Positions 15,805 through 24,842 of a stretch of DNA of 64,000 bases are shown here, one piece after another. The stretch's first letter is position 1; each line of letters starts with the position of its first letter. Below the pieces are notes generated by a model. That model saw only the letters and a list, made by a program, of their open reading frames with translations. It was not told the DNA's origin and did not search any database. The stretch is taken from NCBI GenBank assembly GCA_018402765.1, contig JAGYIE010000003.1:434001-498000 (forward strand). Direction: 5' to 3'. The DNA comes from Vicingaceae bacterium. Lineage in GTDB: Bacteria; Bacteroidota; Bacteroidia; Flavobacteriales_E; Vicingaceae. The translations under genes were made by a program, and so were the position numbers.

Positions 15805-18231
15805 TTAGTAAACTTTAGGAAACTGCTGAGGTTTAGCTTCACTCATTAAGTTGTAAACCGTTTCAACAATGTCCTCTATGCTTGGTTTAGAGAAGTAGTC
15901 ACCATCAGTGCCATAAGCAGGGCGATGATTTTTAGCTGCAAGTGTTACAGGTTCTGAATCTAAATCAAAATATGCTTTTTGACCCTCTAAAACTTGCTGC
16001 ATCATAAAGGCTGATGCACCACCTTCCACATCTTCATCTAAGAATACAACTCTGTTTGTCTTTTTAATTGATGCACCAATTATTCCATTTTTATCAAATG
16101 GTATTAATGTTCTTACATCAATTAATTCTACAGAAATGCCTTCTTCTGCTAATTGAGTAATTGCCTCTTCAGCGAGGTTGCATGTAGATCCATAAGAAAC
16201 TATGGTAACATCAGTACCTTCTGAAATAATTTCAGGAACACCTATCTCTACTTGGAACTCTCCTAAGTTAGTTGGGAGTTGTTCTTTAGTTCTGTATGCA
16301 TTTAATGGTTCTATGATCAATCCAGGATCATCACCTTTTAATAAGGTATTATACATTCCTGCCGCTGTGGTTAGATTCCTTGGTACACAAACATGAATCC
16401 CTTTAATACTGTTTATTATAGTTCCCATAGGTGATCCCGAGTGCCAAATACCCTCTAATCGATGTCCTCTTGTTCGAACGATTAATGGAGCCTTTTGTCC
16501 ACCTTTAGACCGGTAATGAAGCGTTGCTAAATCATCACTCATTATTTGCAGTGCATAAAGCAAATAATCTAAATATTGTATTTCGGCTATTGGACGTAGT
16601 CCTCTCATAGCCATCCCTATACCTTGGCCTATAATGGTAGCTTCTCGAATGCCGGTATCACTAACCCTAAGCTCCCCATACTTTTCTTGCATACCCTCTA
16701 ACCCTTGGTTTACATCACCAATTTTACCAGAGTCTTCACCAAATATTAAGGTGTTGGGGTATTTTTCAAATAGTGCATCAAAATTATCTCTAACGACTAC
16801 ACGTCCATCAACTAGCTCTGCATTATCATCATAAGTTGGTTTGATTTCTTTAATCGCTAATGGGCTGTCTGCTGATGCAGAGTATAAGTGAGAACTGTAA
16901 CGATCATTATTTATTATTTTACTATATCCTAACCAATTAACTAATGCGTCTTTTGCAGATAAGTTTTCGTGTTTTATGATTCTTAATGTACGCTTAGCTG
17001 CAGCAATGATATCTTTTCTAATTGGCTCTTTAGCTGCTTTAAGAGGGTCTATTAGTTCGCTAATTTTTATTGCATTGCTAGACTCATCGGCGATAGTTTG
17101 CATTATAGCAATAGCTTCGTCTCTATCAGATTTTATAGGTTCAATATAATCTTCCCAGGCAAGTTTTTTTTCGTCTCTGACATGTTTTTTTGCTGCTTCT
17201 CTTATTTCATCTAATTGCTCTTGAGTAGCAATTCCTTTATCTATAATCCAATTACCAAATTGATTAATACAATCATACTCTGCTTCCCAATCTAAGCGCT
17301 TTTGAGATTTGTATCGTTCATGTGATCCTGAAGTAGAGTGCCCTTGAGGTTGAGTAACCTCTTCTACATGGATTAAAACTGGTATGTGTTGCTCTCTTGC
17401 AATTGCAGTCGCTTTCTCATACGTTTCAATTAAGTGAGCATAATCCCATCCTTTCGTTTTAAAGATTTCATATCCATTGCTATCACCTTCACGTTGAAAT
17501 CCCTTTAAAACTTCAGAGATACTTTCTTTTGTTGTTTGGTATTTTTTAGGGACAGAAATGCCGTGTCCATCATCCCAAACAGACATGACCATTGGGATTT
17601 GTAAAACACCTGCTGCATTAATAGACTCCCAGAATAAACCTTCAGAAGTAGAGGCATCACCAATAGTTCCAAAAGCAACCTCATTTCCATTTACGGAGAA
17701 ATTATTTTCTCCTTTTAATTCTTCTACATTCCTGTAAATCTTTGATGCTTGAGCAAGACCTAATAATCTTGGCATTTGTCCCGCGGTAGGAGAAATGTCA
17801 GCGGATGAGTTCTTTTGTTGCGTTAGGATCTTCCAAGATCCGTCTTCATTAAGGCTTCGTGTTGCAAAGTGACCGTTCATAGATCTACCACCTGATGCTG
17901 GCTCTAGTTCCACATTTGGATTTGCATAAAGTTGAGCAAAGAACTGACGTACAGTTAATTGGTCAATTGCCATCATAAATGTTTGGTCTCTGTAGTATCC
18001 AGACCTAAAATCTCCATTTTGAAAGAATTTGGCCATCGCCAATTGAGGTACTTCTTTTCCATCACCAAAAATTCCAAACTTAGCTTTCCCTGTTAATACT
18101 TCCCTTCTACCAAGTAAAGATGTTTCTCTACTTAAAACAGCTAAAGAATAATCAGATAAGATGTCTTGTTTGAACTCTTCTTTGCTTAATTTCTTTTTGC
18201 TTGATAGATCTAGGGTAGCTTCTTTGCTCAT
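15805..18231 (-). CDS. Fused E1 alpha/beta 2-oxoacid dehydrogenase (branched-chain/pyruvate type)
   Basis: This 808-residue thiamine-diphosphate E1 enzyme has alpha and beta parts joined in one chain, as is common in Bacteroidota. The alpha part carries the ThDP motif beginning GDASTSEGLFWESINAAG and ending near WDDGHGIS, where many E1 alpha chains have an NNG. The beta part begins around residue 475 with LIFGEDSGKIGDVNQG and includes RTRGHRLEGIWHSGSP. It decarboxylates a 2-oxoacid and passes the acyl group to a lipoyl E2, but E2 and E3 are not in the window. The substrate could be branched-chain 2-oxoacids or pyruvate. A structured element lies upstream at 18309-18407. Confidence 0.88.
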   Translation of the reverse strand: MSKEATLDLSSKKKLSKEEFKQDILSDYSLAVLSRETSLLGRREVLTGKAKFGIFGDGKEVPQLAMAKFFQNGDFRSGYYRDQTFMMAIDQLTVRQFFAQLYANPNVELEPASGGRSMNGHFATRSLNEDGSWKILTQQKNSSADISPTAGQMPRLLGLAQASKIYRNVEELKGENNFSVNGNEVAFGTIGDASTSEGLFWESINAAGVLQIPMVMSVWDDGHGISVPKKYQTTKESISEVLKGFQREGDSNGYEIFKTKGWDYAHLIETYEKATAIAREQHIPVLIHVEEVTQPQGHSTSGSHERYKSQKRLDWEAEYDCINQFGNWIIDKGIATQEQLDEIREAAKKHVRDEKKLAWEDYIEPIKSDRDEAIAIMQTIADESSNAIKISELIDPLKAAKEPIRKDIIAAAKRTLRIIKHENLSAKDALVNWLGYSKIINNDRYSSHLYSASADSPLAIKEIKPTYDDNAELVDGRVVVRDNFDALFEKYPNTLIFGEDSGKIGDVNQGLEGMQEKYGELRVSDTGIREATIIGQGIGMAMRGLRPIAEIQYLDYLLYALQIMSDDLATLHYRSKGGQKAPLIVRTRGHRLEGIWHSGSPMGTIINSIKGIHVCVPRNLTTAAGMYNTLLKGDDPGLIIEPLNAYRTKEQLPTNLGEFQVEIGVPEIISEGTDVTIVSYGSTCNLAEEAITQLAEEGISVELIDVRTLIPFDKNGIIGASIKKTNRVVFLDEDVEGGASAFMMQQVLEGQKAYFDLDSEPVTLAAKNHRPAYGTDGDYFSKPSIEDIVETVYNLMSEAKPQQFPKVY

Positions 18232-18308
18232 AAGATGTAGTATTTTAGAATACTTTGCGAAATTACCAAATTTTAGCCTTTTTTTAACCCCTAAATTTGA
18301 TGATATAA

Positions 18309-18407
18309 AGAAAGCAGGAGGGAACCCTCCTGCTTTATCGTGCCTGTAATATTGAAAGGTTGATTAAATTGTTTAACTGTAGTTTTATTAATCAGTTGAA
18401 AGGCACA
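18309..18407 (-). ncRNA. Candidate structured RNA or attenuator upstream of E1
   Basis: Nested inverted repeats are present. The outer pair is GTGCCT (18340-18345) with AGGCAC (18401-18406). The inner pair is TGATTAA (18361-18367) with TTAATCA (18388-18394). On the minus strand these are followed directly by an 11-bp GC-rich hairpin (18312-18335) with a T-rich tail. A six-codon ORF (MCLSTD) starts at the 5' edge on the minus strand, with a near-consensus TAATTTTC just upstream. It could be an independent small RNA or a regulated leader of the E1 gene, which starts 80 nt further on. I do not recognise a known family. Confidence 0.4.
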
Positions 18408-18467
18408 TTGAAAATTAATGGTTTTTCAGTTAAGAAAAAAATCTTAATGAATTAACTTATTGTTAAC

Positions 18468-18668
18468 TCAATTATTTCTGCTATTTATATCGAATAGATT
18501 GAGAGTGAACAAATAATTTGTGGAGTTATTACTTACGCTTATTCGTGGATTATGTGGCTTTTTGATTTCAATAATTCCACTTGATACACTAAACAAGGTC
18601 ATCAACCCCATGATTAATACTAGTCCTAAGCCAATATAAATTCTCTTTAAGTTATGAGTTGCATTCAT
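18468..18668 (-). CDS. Small single-pass membrane protein in PspC operon
   Basis: This 66-residue ORF starts 5 nt after the stop of the PspC-domain gene. It has one hydrophobic segment (IYIGLGLVLIMGLMTLFSV, about residues 10-28) with a short basic N-terminus and a polar tail. The tight spacing suggests it is translated with the PspC-domain gene. No homolog family is recognised. Confidence 0.5.
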   Translation of the reverse strand: MNATHNLKRIYIGLGLVLIMGLMTLFSVSSGIIEIKKPHNPRISVSNNSTNYLFTLNLFDINSRNN

Positions 18669-18673
18669 AATTT

Positions 18674-20311
18674 CTATTTTATAATTGTTTTTACTGTATC
18701 CACATCGTTAGAGGATATGCTAGGAAGTAATTTGCAATCAAGGCAGTTTAATCCATTTTCTAACATGATCCATGTTTCCCCAATCATATCCCAATCATAC
18801 TCATTGGTAACATTTTTAATATCATAAATTATATTTTCACAACCCTCCTCTAAAACTATTTTAGAACCAATAGGAAGCATTATATGCACTTTTACTTCTT
18901 GACCTCTTAGTTGTTCAATTAAATCAAAATTGATAAACGGACTTATTTTCAAGATAGAGTCTTTTAATAAATAGGAAAAATCAATCAATTCTGCACGTTC
19001 TTTTGCAACCTTTCTGTTTTTTCCTTGTGCTATCTTTTCTACTATCAGTTCAATCTGATTGCTTTTACTTTGTAGAACATCTACTTCAAGATTATCGTAA
19101 TAAATTTTATCGTCTTCTATCCAAAGATTTCCAATTACTGGTGGAAACTTATAATCTCTTTGTAAATCATCTTCTTCAACTAAGCTATTTAGATAAATGG
19201 TATTTGATTTACTAATCCATTCAATTTTAGTTTTGGATTTCTGAGTATTGGTAAAGTCTGTTACCGTGCTTATTGCAATATAAAAGCTAAGAATTACACC
19301 AACCACCCAAAGCGATAGTAGACTAATTCCTATCGCTTTATTGTTAGTTTTTAGTTTAAACAGTATTTTAATAGCACTGTAAATTATACCAATAACTGGA
19401 ATCCCAAATACTAGAATTAGTGCAACTAAAGTAAGTGTTGAGTTTGTTCCCGTTCCAATCAGCGCATGAATAATATCATAGGATTTAATTTGGAAAATAC
19501 TGTTATCGCTAACCACAGTAATTACTTCAGAATTAAATGTGGTGGCTAACAAGGCCACTAGCAAAGAGATTCCTATGATTAACAAAATAACTCCAATAAA
19601 TTTGACAAAGAATTTTAAAATGAATAAAATCACCATGCCAATAAAAGTGAATATTTTAGAGAGCACATTGCTTAAGCTATTGGCTGCATTTTTTGCACCC
19701 TCTCCATTAAAAGAATCTTTTAGTTCATTAAATTTATCTTCGACTGTTTTTTTTATGTTATCCACATTTACAGCCTCTCCTTTCATCTCTAATTTTTCGG
19801 CTGTAGTTTTTGCTTTAGGAATCACAATCCAAAGAATTATATAGGGTATAAAACCAACCCCCCACACAAAAAAAGCAAACAGAAAAATAACTCTAATCCA
19901 AATTCGATCAATCCCAAAATAGTGTCCTATTCCTGAGCAAACACCACCTGCTACTTTATCATCTTCATCTCTAAAAATACGTTTAGACTTTGCTTTTTGA
20001 GAATTTTCATCTGCACTTTTTGATGAAGTAGTTTCTTCTGCATCCTCGCCATCGAAATACTGCTCAGGTTCACCCATTATTGCAATTATATGATCAACAT
20101 CACTCATAATTACAACTGAACGCTCATTTTTAAACCGTTCCTTAAACAATTCAGCAATTCGAGATTCTATATCTGCCATAATTTCATCTCTACTATCTGC
20201 ATCATTAAGGTATTTTTTTATAGTGGAGAGATAGTTATTCAGCTTATCATAAGCACCTATTTCTAGATAAAAAACGATGCCACTTATATTTGCAGTTATT
20301 GTTTTGTTCAT
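18674..20311 (-). CDS. PspC-domain envelope stress/membrane protein
   Basis: This 545-residue protein has a cytoplasmic N-terminal segment that includes the Bacteroidota HAAS-like helices (YDKLNNYLSTIKKYLNDADS). A PspC domain follows: KRIFRDEDDKVAGGVCSGIG with its hydrophobic hairpin VIFLFAFFVWGVGFIPYII. Three to four more membrane segments (about 215-345) and a C-terminal extracytoplasmic region with a beta-rich DUF-like pattern complete it. PspC-family proteins sense or stabilise the membrane. The gene lies 24 nt downstream of a PadR regulator, which is the usual pairing in Flavobacteriia and suggests PadR control. Confidence 0.85.
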   Translation of the reverse strand: MNKTITANISGIVFYLEIGAYDKLNNYLSTIKKYLNDADSRDEIMADIESRIAELFKERFKNERSVVIMSDVDHIIAIMGEPEQYFDGEDAEETTSSKSADENSQKAKSKRIFRDEDDKVAGGVCSGIGHYFGIDRIWIRVIFLFAFFVWGVGFIPYIILWIVIPKAKTTAEKLEMKGEAVNVDNIKKTVEDKFNELKDSFNGEGAKNAANSLSNVLSKIFTFIGMVILFILKFFVKFIGVILLIIGISLLVALLATTFNSEVITVVSDNSIFQIKSYDIIHALIGTGTNSTLTLVALILVFGIPVIGIIYSAIKILFKLKTNNKAIGISLLSLWVVGVILSFYIAISTVTDFTNTQKSKTKIEWISKSNTIYLNSLVEEDDLQRDYKFPPVIGNLWIEDDKIYYDNLEVDVLQSKSNQIELIVEKIAQGKNRKVAKERAELIDFSYLLKDSILKISPFINFDLIEQLRGQEVKVHIMLPIGSKIVLEEGCENIIYDIKNVTNEYDWDMIGETWIMLENGLNCLDCKLLPSISSNDVDTVKTIIK

Positions 20312-20335
20312 TTTATTTCGGTTTATGTTGGTCTG

Positions 20336-20668
20336 TTATGCGTTTTGTTTTCTTGTTAATTCAACTGCTTTTACAAGGTCACTCCATGTAGCGTCTAACT
20401 CCTTCAAAAAGTTACTTCCTTTATCGGTTAGTTGATAATATTTTCTTGGAGGTCCTGATTTAGATTCCTCCCAGCGATAAGAGAGAAGTTCAGCATTTTT
20501 TAGTCGCGTGAGTAGCGGATATAGAGTTCCCTCTACTACTATTAGTTTTCCTTCTTTTAATTGGTTAATAATTTCAGAAGGATAAGCCTCACCTGAAGAA
20601 AGTATAGATAGAATACAATATTCTAAGACTCCTTTTCGCATTTGAGCTTGTGTATTTTCAATTTTCAT
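20336..20668 (-). CDS. PadR-family transcriptional regulator
   Basis: This 110-residue winged-helix regulator has the PadR pattern: MRKGVLEYCILSILSSGEAY, then the recognition and wing region VVEGTLYPLLTRLKNAELLSY and GPPRKYYQLTDKG. It lacks a long C-terminal Vir-type domain, so it belongs to the short PadR-s1 group. It sits between the DUF4252-like gene and the PspC-domain gene on the same strand. It probably autoregulates this operon, as PadR proteins in such loci commonly do. Confidence 0.9.
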   Translation of the reverse strand: MKIENTQAQMRKGVLEYCILSILSSGEAYPSEIINQLKEGKLIVVEGTLYPLLTRLKNAELLSYRWEESKSGPPRKYYQLTDKGSNFLKELDATWSDLVKAVELTRKQNA

Positions 20669-20687
20669 ATTGCTTCCTTTCGGTCTG

Positions 20688-21146
20688 TTATTGTTGTTTG
20701 ATTACATTCATATTTCCATATATCGATAGCAATACTGTGCTTTCATCAGTAGATACGATGAAATGAGCTTCTTTTACTACTTTACCTATTTTACTAATAA
20801 CTAAATATTTTTCTTCATTCGAGGATTCAAAATTATCTATTTCGTCTTCCAAATTTATTTCCTCATATCCTTCTTTTAAAAATGACCTTTTAATGTCACT
20901 GGCTTTTTTTAAGTCGCTAATCACTAAGAATCGTCCCTTATGAAAATCACCCTTAACCCATTTTTGTTTTCCATTAAGATCAAGGTCGATATCAAAAGCA
21001 TCTATCATTTCTTTAGATAAACTCATGCTAAAACAATCATTTTTAGCATTTAATTCATTGTGAATTTTATCTGATTCACCTTCATTTCCTGCTATAGCTA
21101 TCATGGTAAATAAAGCTCCAATTATTGTTAGACTAAAATATTTCAT
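20688..21146 (-). CDS. Secreted DUF4252-like protein
   Basis: This protein of about 152 residues (from the ATG at 21146) has a signal peptide, MKYFSLTIIGALFTMIAIAG. The body has the DUF4252-like order: an N-terminal SMSLSKEMIDAFDIDL segment, a central ISDLKKASDIKRSF strand-helix, and the closing VLLSIYGNMNVIKQ. DUF4252 proteins are found next to sigma-factor or PadR/PspC loci in Bacteroidota. The function is unknown. An in-frame TTG/ATG extension to 21173 is possible, but the promoter -7 element at 21171-21178 lies within it, so 21146 is preferred. Confidence 0.65.
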   Translation of the reverse strand: MKYFSLTIIGALFTMIAIAGNEGESDKIHNELNAKNDCFSMSLSKEMIDAFDIDLDLNGKQKWVKGDFHKGRFLVISDLKKASDIKRSFLKEGYEEINLEDEIDNFESSNEEKYLVISKIGKVVKEAHFIVSTDESTVLLSIYGNMNVIKQQ

Positions 21147-21170
21147 GTCTTTATGTATTTGAATGTTTAA

Positions 21171-21202
21171 CAAAGATATTTCTTTTAAAAGGTATTATGC
21201 AA
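21171..21202 (-). promoter_or_regulatory. Bacteroidota-type promoter of DUF4252-PadR-PspC operon
   Basis: On the minus strand TTG (21200-21202) and TATCTTTG (21171-21178) are 21 nt apart, 24 nt before the ATG at 21146. This is a good consensus match and decides the start of that gene. Confidence 0.6.
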
Positions 21203-21306
21203 CACATAGTACCATATTTTTTTAGTTTTTATGATTTGTGGTCACAACTATTGATGAATGGTAAAAGAAAATTGTTGGTGGGGTGCGTATAATGACTTCA
21301 CTTTTA

Positions 21307-21314
21307 TAAATTTG
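21307..21314 (+). promoter_or_regulatory. Candidate -7 element of terC (TAAATTTG)
   Basis: It is a perfect TAnnTTTG 21 nt upstream of the ATG at 21336. The nearest TTG is 29 nt upstream, further than usual. It supports 21336 as the real start. Confidence 0.4.
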
Positions 21315-21335
21315 AAGCTTATTAAAAGAATCGAC

Positions 21336-22049
21336 ATGGAAATTTTCTTACTACCTGAAACTTGGATTAGTTTACTAACATTAACTTTTTTAGAGATTGT
21401 TTTAGGGATAGATAATATTATTTTTATTTCTATCGTTGCTGATAAATTACCGAAGGCGCAGCAGGCAAAGGCAAGAAACATTGGCTTAATTCTGGCGATT
21501 GTGATTCGCATTTTCCTATTGATGGGTATTTCTTACATCGTTCAGCTAACTAGTCCATTGTTTACCATTTTTGATTTATCGATTAGTGTAAGAGACATAA
21601 TTTTAATTGCAGGAGGAATTTTTCTATTGGCAAAAAGTACCACCGAAATTCACCATAAAGTAAATGGAGACGAAGCTAAATTGGAAGAAAAGGAAGGTAA
21701 AAAAATAACAATTAATGTCGCAATAGTTCAAATTATCTTACTAGATATGGTTTTCTCTTTTGATTCTATACTAACAGCAGTTGGACTCTCTGATCATTTA
21801 CCTGTTATGATTGCAGCTGTCATGCTTTCTCTGATTGTAATGCTTGTGTTTGCCGGTAAAATTGCCAAGTTCATTAATGAGCAACCTACAGTCCGGATGC
21901 TAGCTTTATCCTTTTTAATTATGATTGGAACCTTACTGATTTTAGATGGTTTTCACGTTCATGTGCCAAAAGGATATATTTATTTTTCATTAGTATTTAG
22001 TTTATTTGTAGAGTTTTTGAACCAAAGAATGCGGAAGAAGAAATCTTAG
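21336..22049 (+). CDS. TerC-family membrane protein
   Basis: This 237-residue multi-pass membrane protein belongs to the TerC/Alx family. It starts LPETWISLLTLTFLEIVLGIDNI-like; the acidic segment EIVLGIDNIIFIS and its repeat LLDMVFSFDSILTAVGL are the paired membrane motifs of the family. Relatives are linked to manganese export and metallation of secreted proteins, and historically to tellurium resistance. An upstream in-frame extension to 21258 exists but lies across the promoter-like element, so it was not used. It is monocistronic. Confidence 0.9.
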   Translation: MEIFLLPETWISLLTLTFLEIVLGIDNIIFISIVADKLPKAQQAKARNIGLILAIVIRIFLLMGISYIVQLTSPLFTIFDLSISVRDIILIAGGIFLLAKSTTEIHHKVNGDEAKLEEKEGKKITINVAIVQIILLDMVFSFDSILTAVGLSDHLPVMIAAVMLSLIVMLVFAGKIAKFINEQPTVRMLALSFLIMIGTLLILDGFHVHVPKGYIYFSLVFSLFVEFLNQRMRKKKS

Positions 22050-22309
22050 TATTTCTTTTATAAAAATTATAATAAATTACTCATTACTTTCTTATACGTA
22101 ACGATTCGTTAATGTCCTTCTTAAATTTAGATTGAAATTGCACAATAATATGCCTATTAGTAGGTTGGATATACTAACCCTATCTAAGTATTAAAAAATA
22201 GATATGTCGAATTCATAGGTTGAACACAATCATAATCAAATATACTGAAAAATAATTTTTCTAATCCAATAGAAAATAATGGATTAATATTAAGATATTC
22301 ATCACATTT
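22050..22309. other. Intergenic region without recognised feature
   Basis: The AT-rich spacer lies between the convergent terC and TSP3-repeat genes. I see no gene, no strong hairpin with a T run, and no repeat. Confidence 0.5.
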
Positions 22310-24763
22310 TTATTCAATTATAATTGTTTGGCTATCTATCACGCTATTATTTATTATTAAACTGATTATATAGCTACCTTTAGCTAGTGGTTTACTAGGG
22401 AGGATATTAATTCTACTATTTTTAGGGTATTGTTGATTAACAGTTTGCGTTGATATTAGCTGGCCTCCAACAGATTTAATTGTTATTGTAAAAGTTTTAT
22501 CTAATTTGATTGAAACTATCATTCCAAGCACTTCACTTGTTGATGGATTCGGAAAAACAGTAAAAAACCTCTCACTTTTAGATTGTTCCCCAAAATCAAT
22601 AGCTTTCAATTCTGAGTACGAATAATCTCCATTAAAGTCAGTTTGTTTTAGTCGGTAGTATGAAACTCCATTATAAGGAGAATGATCAATCAGATTGTAA
22701 GTTAATTTTTCATTGCTATTGCCAGCCCCTGCAACTTTATCTAATTCAATAAAGTAGATACCATCCTTAGATTTTTCAACTGTAAAATAATCATTGTTAA
22801 TTTCAGACAGTGTTATCCAAGTTAACAATACATCTTCTACTTTTTTCTCTGCGTCAAAAGTCAATAATGTAATTGGAAGAGTGGTAGCATTATCCGCATC
22901 TCTCCAATCCGGCTCTAAATCCGCATCTTTATTAGGCAATATAGATGCTGTACCAAAATTATCAAGATCATATAAGTCTATTAATCCATCGTTATCAGTA
23001 TCATGATAGTAAGGACTGTCTGGATCTAAAAAGTTTGGCTGTGCATCCAAATCTGAATCTTCTAACCAATTTGGTATTAGGTCAGCATCATCATCTAGCA
23101 TATTATCATAGAAATTCGCATTTCCACCTGCTGCAGTAAAATTAGCTGCTCGAGCTAAAAAATCGTTTAATGCATCTCCATTTTGGTCATCATCAAATCC
23201 TTCAATCCAATCGGGTTGACCATCTCCATCGGTATCAAAATCAGTATAATCAGGATTGTCTGTACCATCTTGATTATTGATCTCAATAACTGATCCTCCA
23301 TTGTCGGTGTCATATTGATTATCCCATCCATCGCCATCTGTGTCAATGCCGCTGGGTGCAACAAAGCTAGCAGTTGATTGACTTTCTATATTATCAATTA
23401 AACCGTCATTATCAGAATCAATATCTAACCTATTTGGTAAACCATCACTGTCTATATCATAGTCTGCAAGAGGAGTGCCTCCACTATTCCCATCTACTAA
23501 ATCAATTAATCCGTTAAAGTCAGCATCTATACCATCAATTTGACCGTCTCTATTTGCATCTATTCCACCTGCTTCTACTACATCGGCAATGCCATCATTA
23601 TCTGAATCTAAATCCAGATAATCATCTATTCCATCATTGTCACTATCAGGTTTTGTTAAGGGTGTACCGCCATTGTCTGAATCAAAGGTATTGGCCCAGC
23701 CATCTCCATCGGTATCTACAAAAACATCCACACGACCGTCACCATCAGCATCAACTCCGCCAGCTTCTACGATGTCTGGTATACCGTCGTTGTCTGAGTC
23801 TAGGTCAACATGGTTAGGAATTCCATCACCGTCGGTATCGTACACATCCGGAATTCCATTTCCATCAGCATCGGTGTAGTTTGTTGTTGAGCCATCACCT
23901 CCACTTCCGTTATCACTAGTATCCTGCCAATTAAATATTCCATCACCATCCTCATCTCCAAAGGGATCATTCCCACCTGACTCATCTATATCAAGAATTC
24001 CATCGTTATCAGAATCTTGGTCATCTACATCTGCAATTCCATCTTCATCTGAATCGTTAAAACTGGAAATTCCTATAGCTGTTATATTACTCACCGTAGT
24101 ACCCGAAAGGGTGCTATTCTCTGTATTGCCACTAGCGGTGCTCGTTCCACTTAAATCGACCCATTGAGTTCCATCCCACCCTGCTAAACGCAAAAGGCTT
24201 GCAGGCGCATAAGCAGTTAAATCAGGAATACTTACCGTTACCGTTACTCCTGTATTATTGCCACTAATGTCTTGCCAATCCCACTGACCAACTGTGCTTA
24301 TATCCGATAAAAATGCTTGTTTTGAACTGACATCATGAGTCCCACTGCTCGGGCTTGTTGGATCAACAGTTATTGAAGGATTACCCGCAATCCATGCAAC
24401 TCCTAATACAGAATTAGAAGGAATTGAGCCTGAAATAGAAAGATTTCTAAAATCTGCACCTGTGCCCACCGTAAAATTAAATGATTGATTAGCAGCATTG
24501 GCGTAGTGTTTTACATACCCATTTATATTGTGTGCATCTGAAGGATCAATAAAAGCAGTATTACCTACTACGCTAAAGTAACTTGGCGTTGCGCTTCTTA
24601 CCGTTTGCCAAATGGTACTCGTATTTAGCGAAACATCACTAAAGATTACCTTCTCGCCGCTGCTTACGAGGTTTCCACTTTGTGCAAAAAGCGACATGTT
24701 ATTTAACGAAATAAATACAATGCACAGATAAAAAAAACAAGTTTTTAAGTTTTTAGAATTCAT
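22310..24763 (-). CDS. T9SS-exported protein with thrombospondin type 3 (Ca-binding) repeats
   Basis: This secreted protein of about 817 residues (start ATG at 24763; an upstream ATG at 24799 would put 12 extra residues before the signal peptide) has three parts. The signal peptide ends near NNMSLFAQ. A beta-rich N-terminal domain covers about residues 25-235. A long array of acidic Asp/Asn-rich TSP3 repeats such as DSDNDGIPDIVEAGG runs about 240-625, expected to bind many calcium ions. A fibronectin-like stretch (PITLLTFDAEKKVEDVLLTW) then leads to a C-terminal type A sorting domain beginning FTVFPNPSTSE. It is probably anchored at the cell surface by the type IX system. The ligand is unknown. 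Confidence 0.88.
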   Translation of the reverse strand: MNSKNLKTCFFYLCIVFISLNNMSLFAQSGNLVSSGEKVIFSDVSLNTSTIWQTVRSATPSYFSVVGNTAFIDPSDAHNINGYVKHYANAANQSFNFTVGTGADFRNLSISGSIPSNSVLGVAWIAGNPSITVDPTSPSSGTHDVSSKQAFLSDISTVGQWDWQDISGNNTGVTVTVSIPDLTAYAPASLLRLAGWDGTQWVDLSGTSTASGNTENSTLSGTTVSNITAIGISSFNDSDEDGIADVDDQDSDNDGILDIDESGGNDPFGDEDGDGIFNWQDTSDNGSGGDGSTTNYTDADGNGIPDVYDTDGDGIPNHVDLDSDNDGIPDIVEAGGVDADGDGRVDVFVDTDGDGWANTFDSDNGGTPLTKPDSDNDGIDDYLDLDSDNDGIADVVEAGGIDANRDGQIDGIDADFNGLIDLVDGNSGGTPLADYDIDSDGLPNRLDIDSDNDGLIDNIESQSTASFVAPSGIDTDGDGWDNQYDTDNGGSVIEINNQDGTDNPDYTDFDTDGDGQPDWIEGFDDDQNGDALNDFLARAANFTAAGGNANFYDNMLDDDADLIPNWLEDSDLDAQPNFLDPDSPYYHDTDNDGLIDLYDLDNFGTASILPNKDADLEPDWRDADNATTLPITLLTFDAEKKVEDVLLTWITLSEINNDYFTVEKSKDGIYFIELDKVAGAGNSNEKLTYNLIDHSPYNGVSYYRLKQTDFNGDYSYSELKAIDFGEQSKSERFFTVFPNPSTSEVLGMIVSIKLDKTFTITIKSVGGQLISTQTVNQQYPKNSRINILPSKPLAKGSYIISLIINNSVIDSQTIIIE

Positions 24764-24842
24764 ATAAGTTGTTTTAAGTTGGCCTATAGGCAATATCAAT
24801 GGTTACAATTTAATTAGTATTCGTATATAGCAGGTTTGTAAT

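Noticed and set aside
21258-21335. N-terminal extension of the TerC protein
   Set aside because: A perfect -7 element lies inside it, the extension is hydrophilic with no family match, and the ATG at 21336 begins at the usual family position.
22794-23985. Several open frames opposite or within the TSP3-repeat region
   Set aside because: They are by-products of the periodic Asp/Asn codons of the calcium-binding repeats. The repeat protein frame is clearly the coding one.
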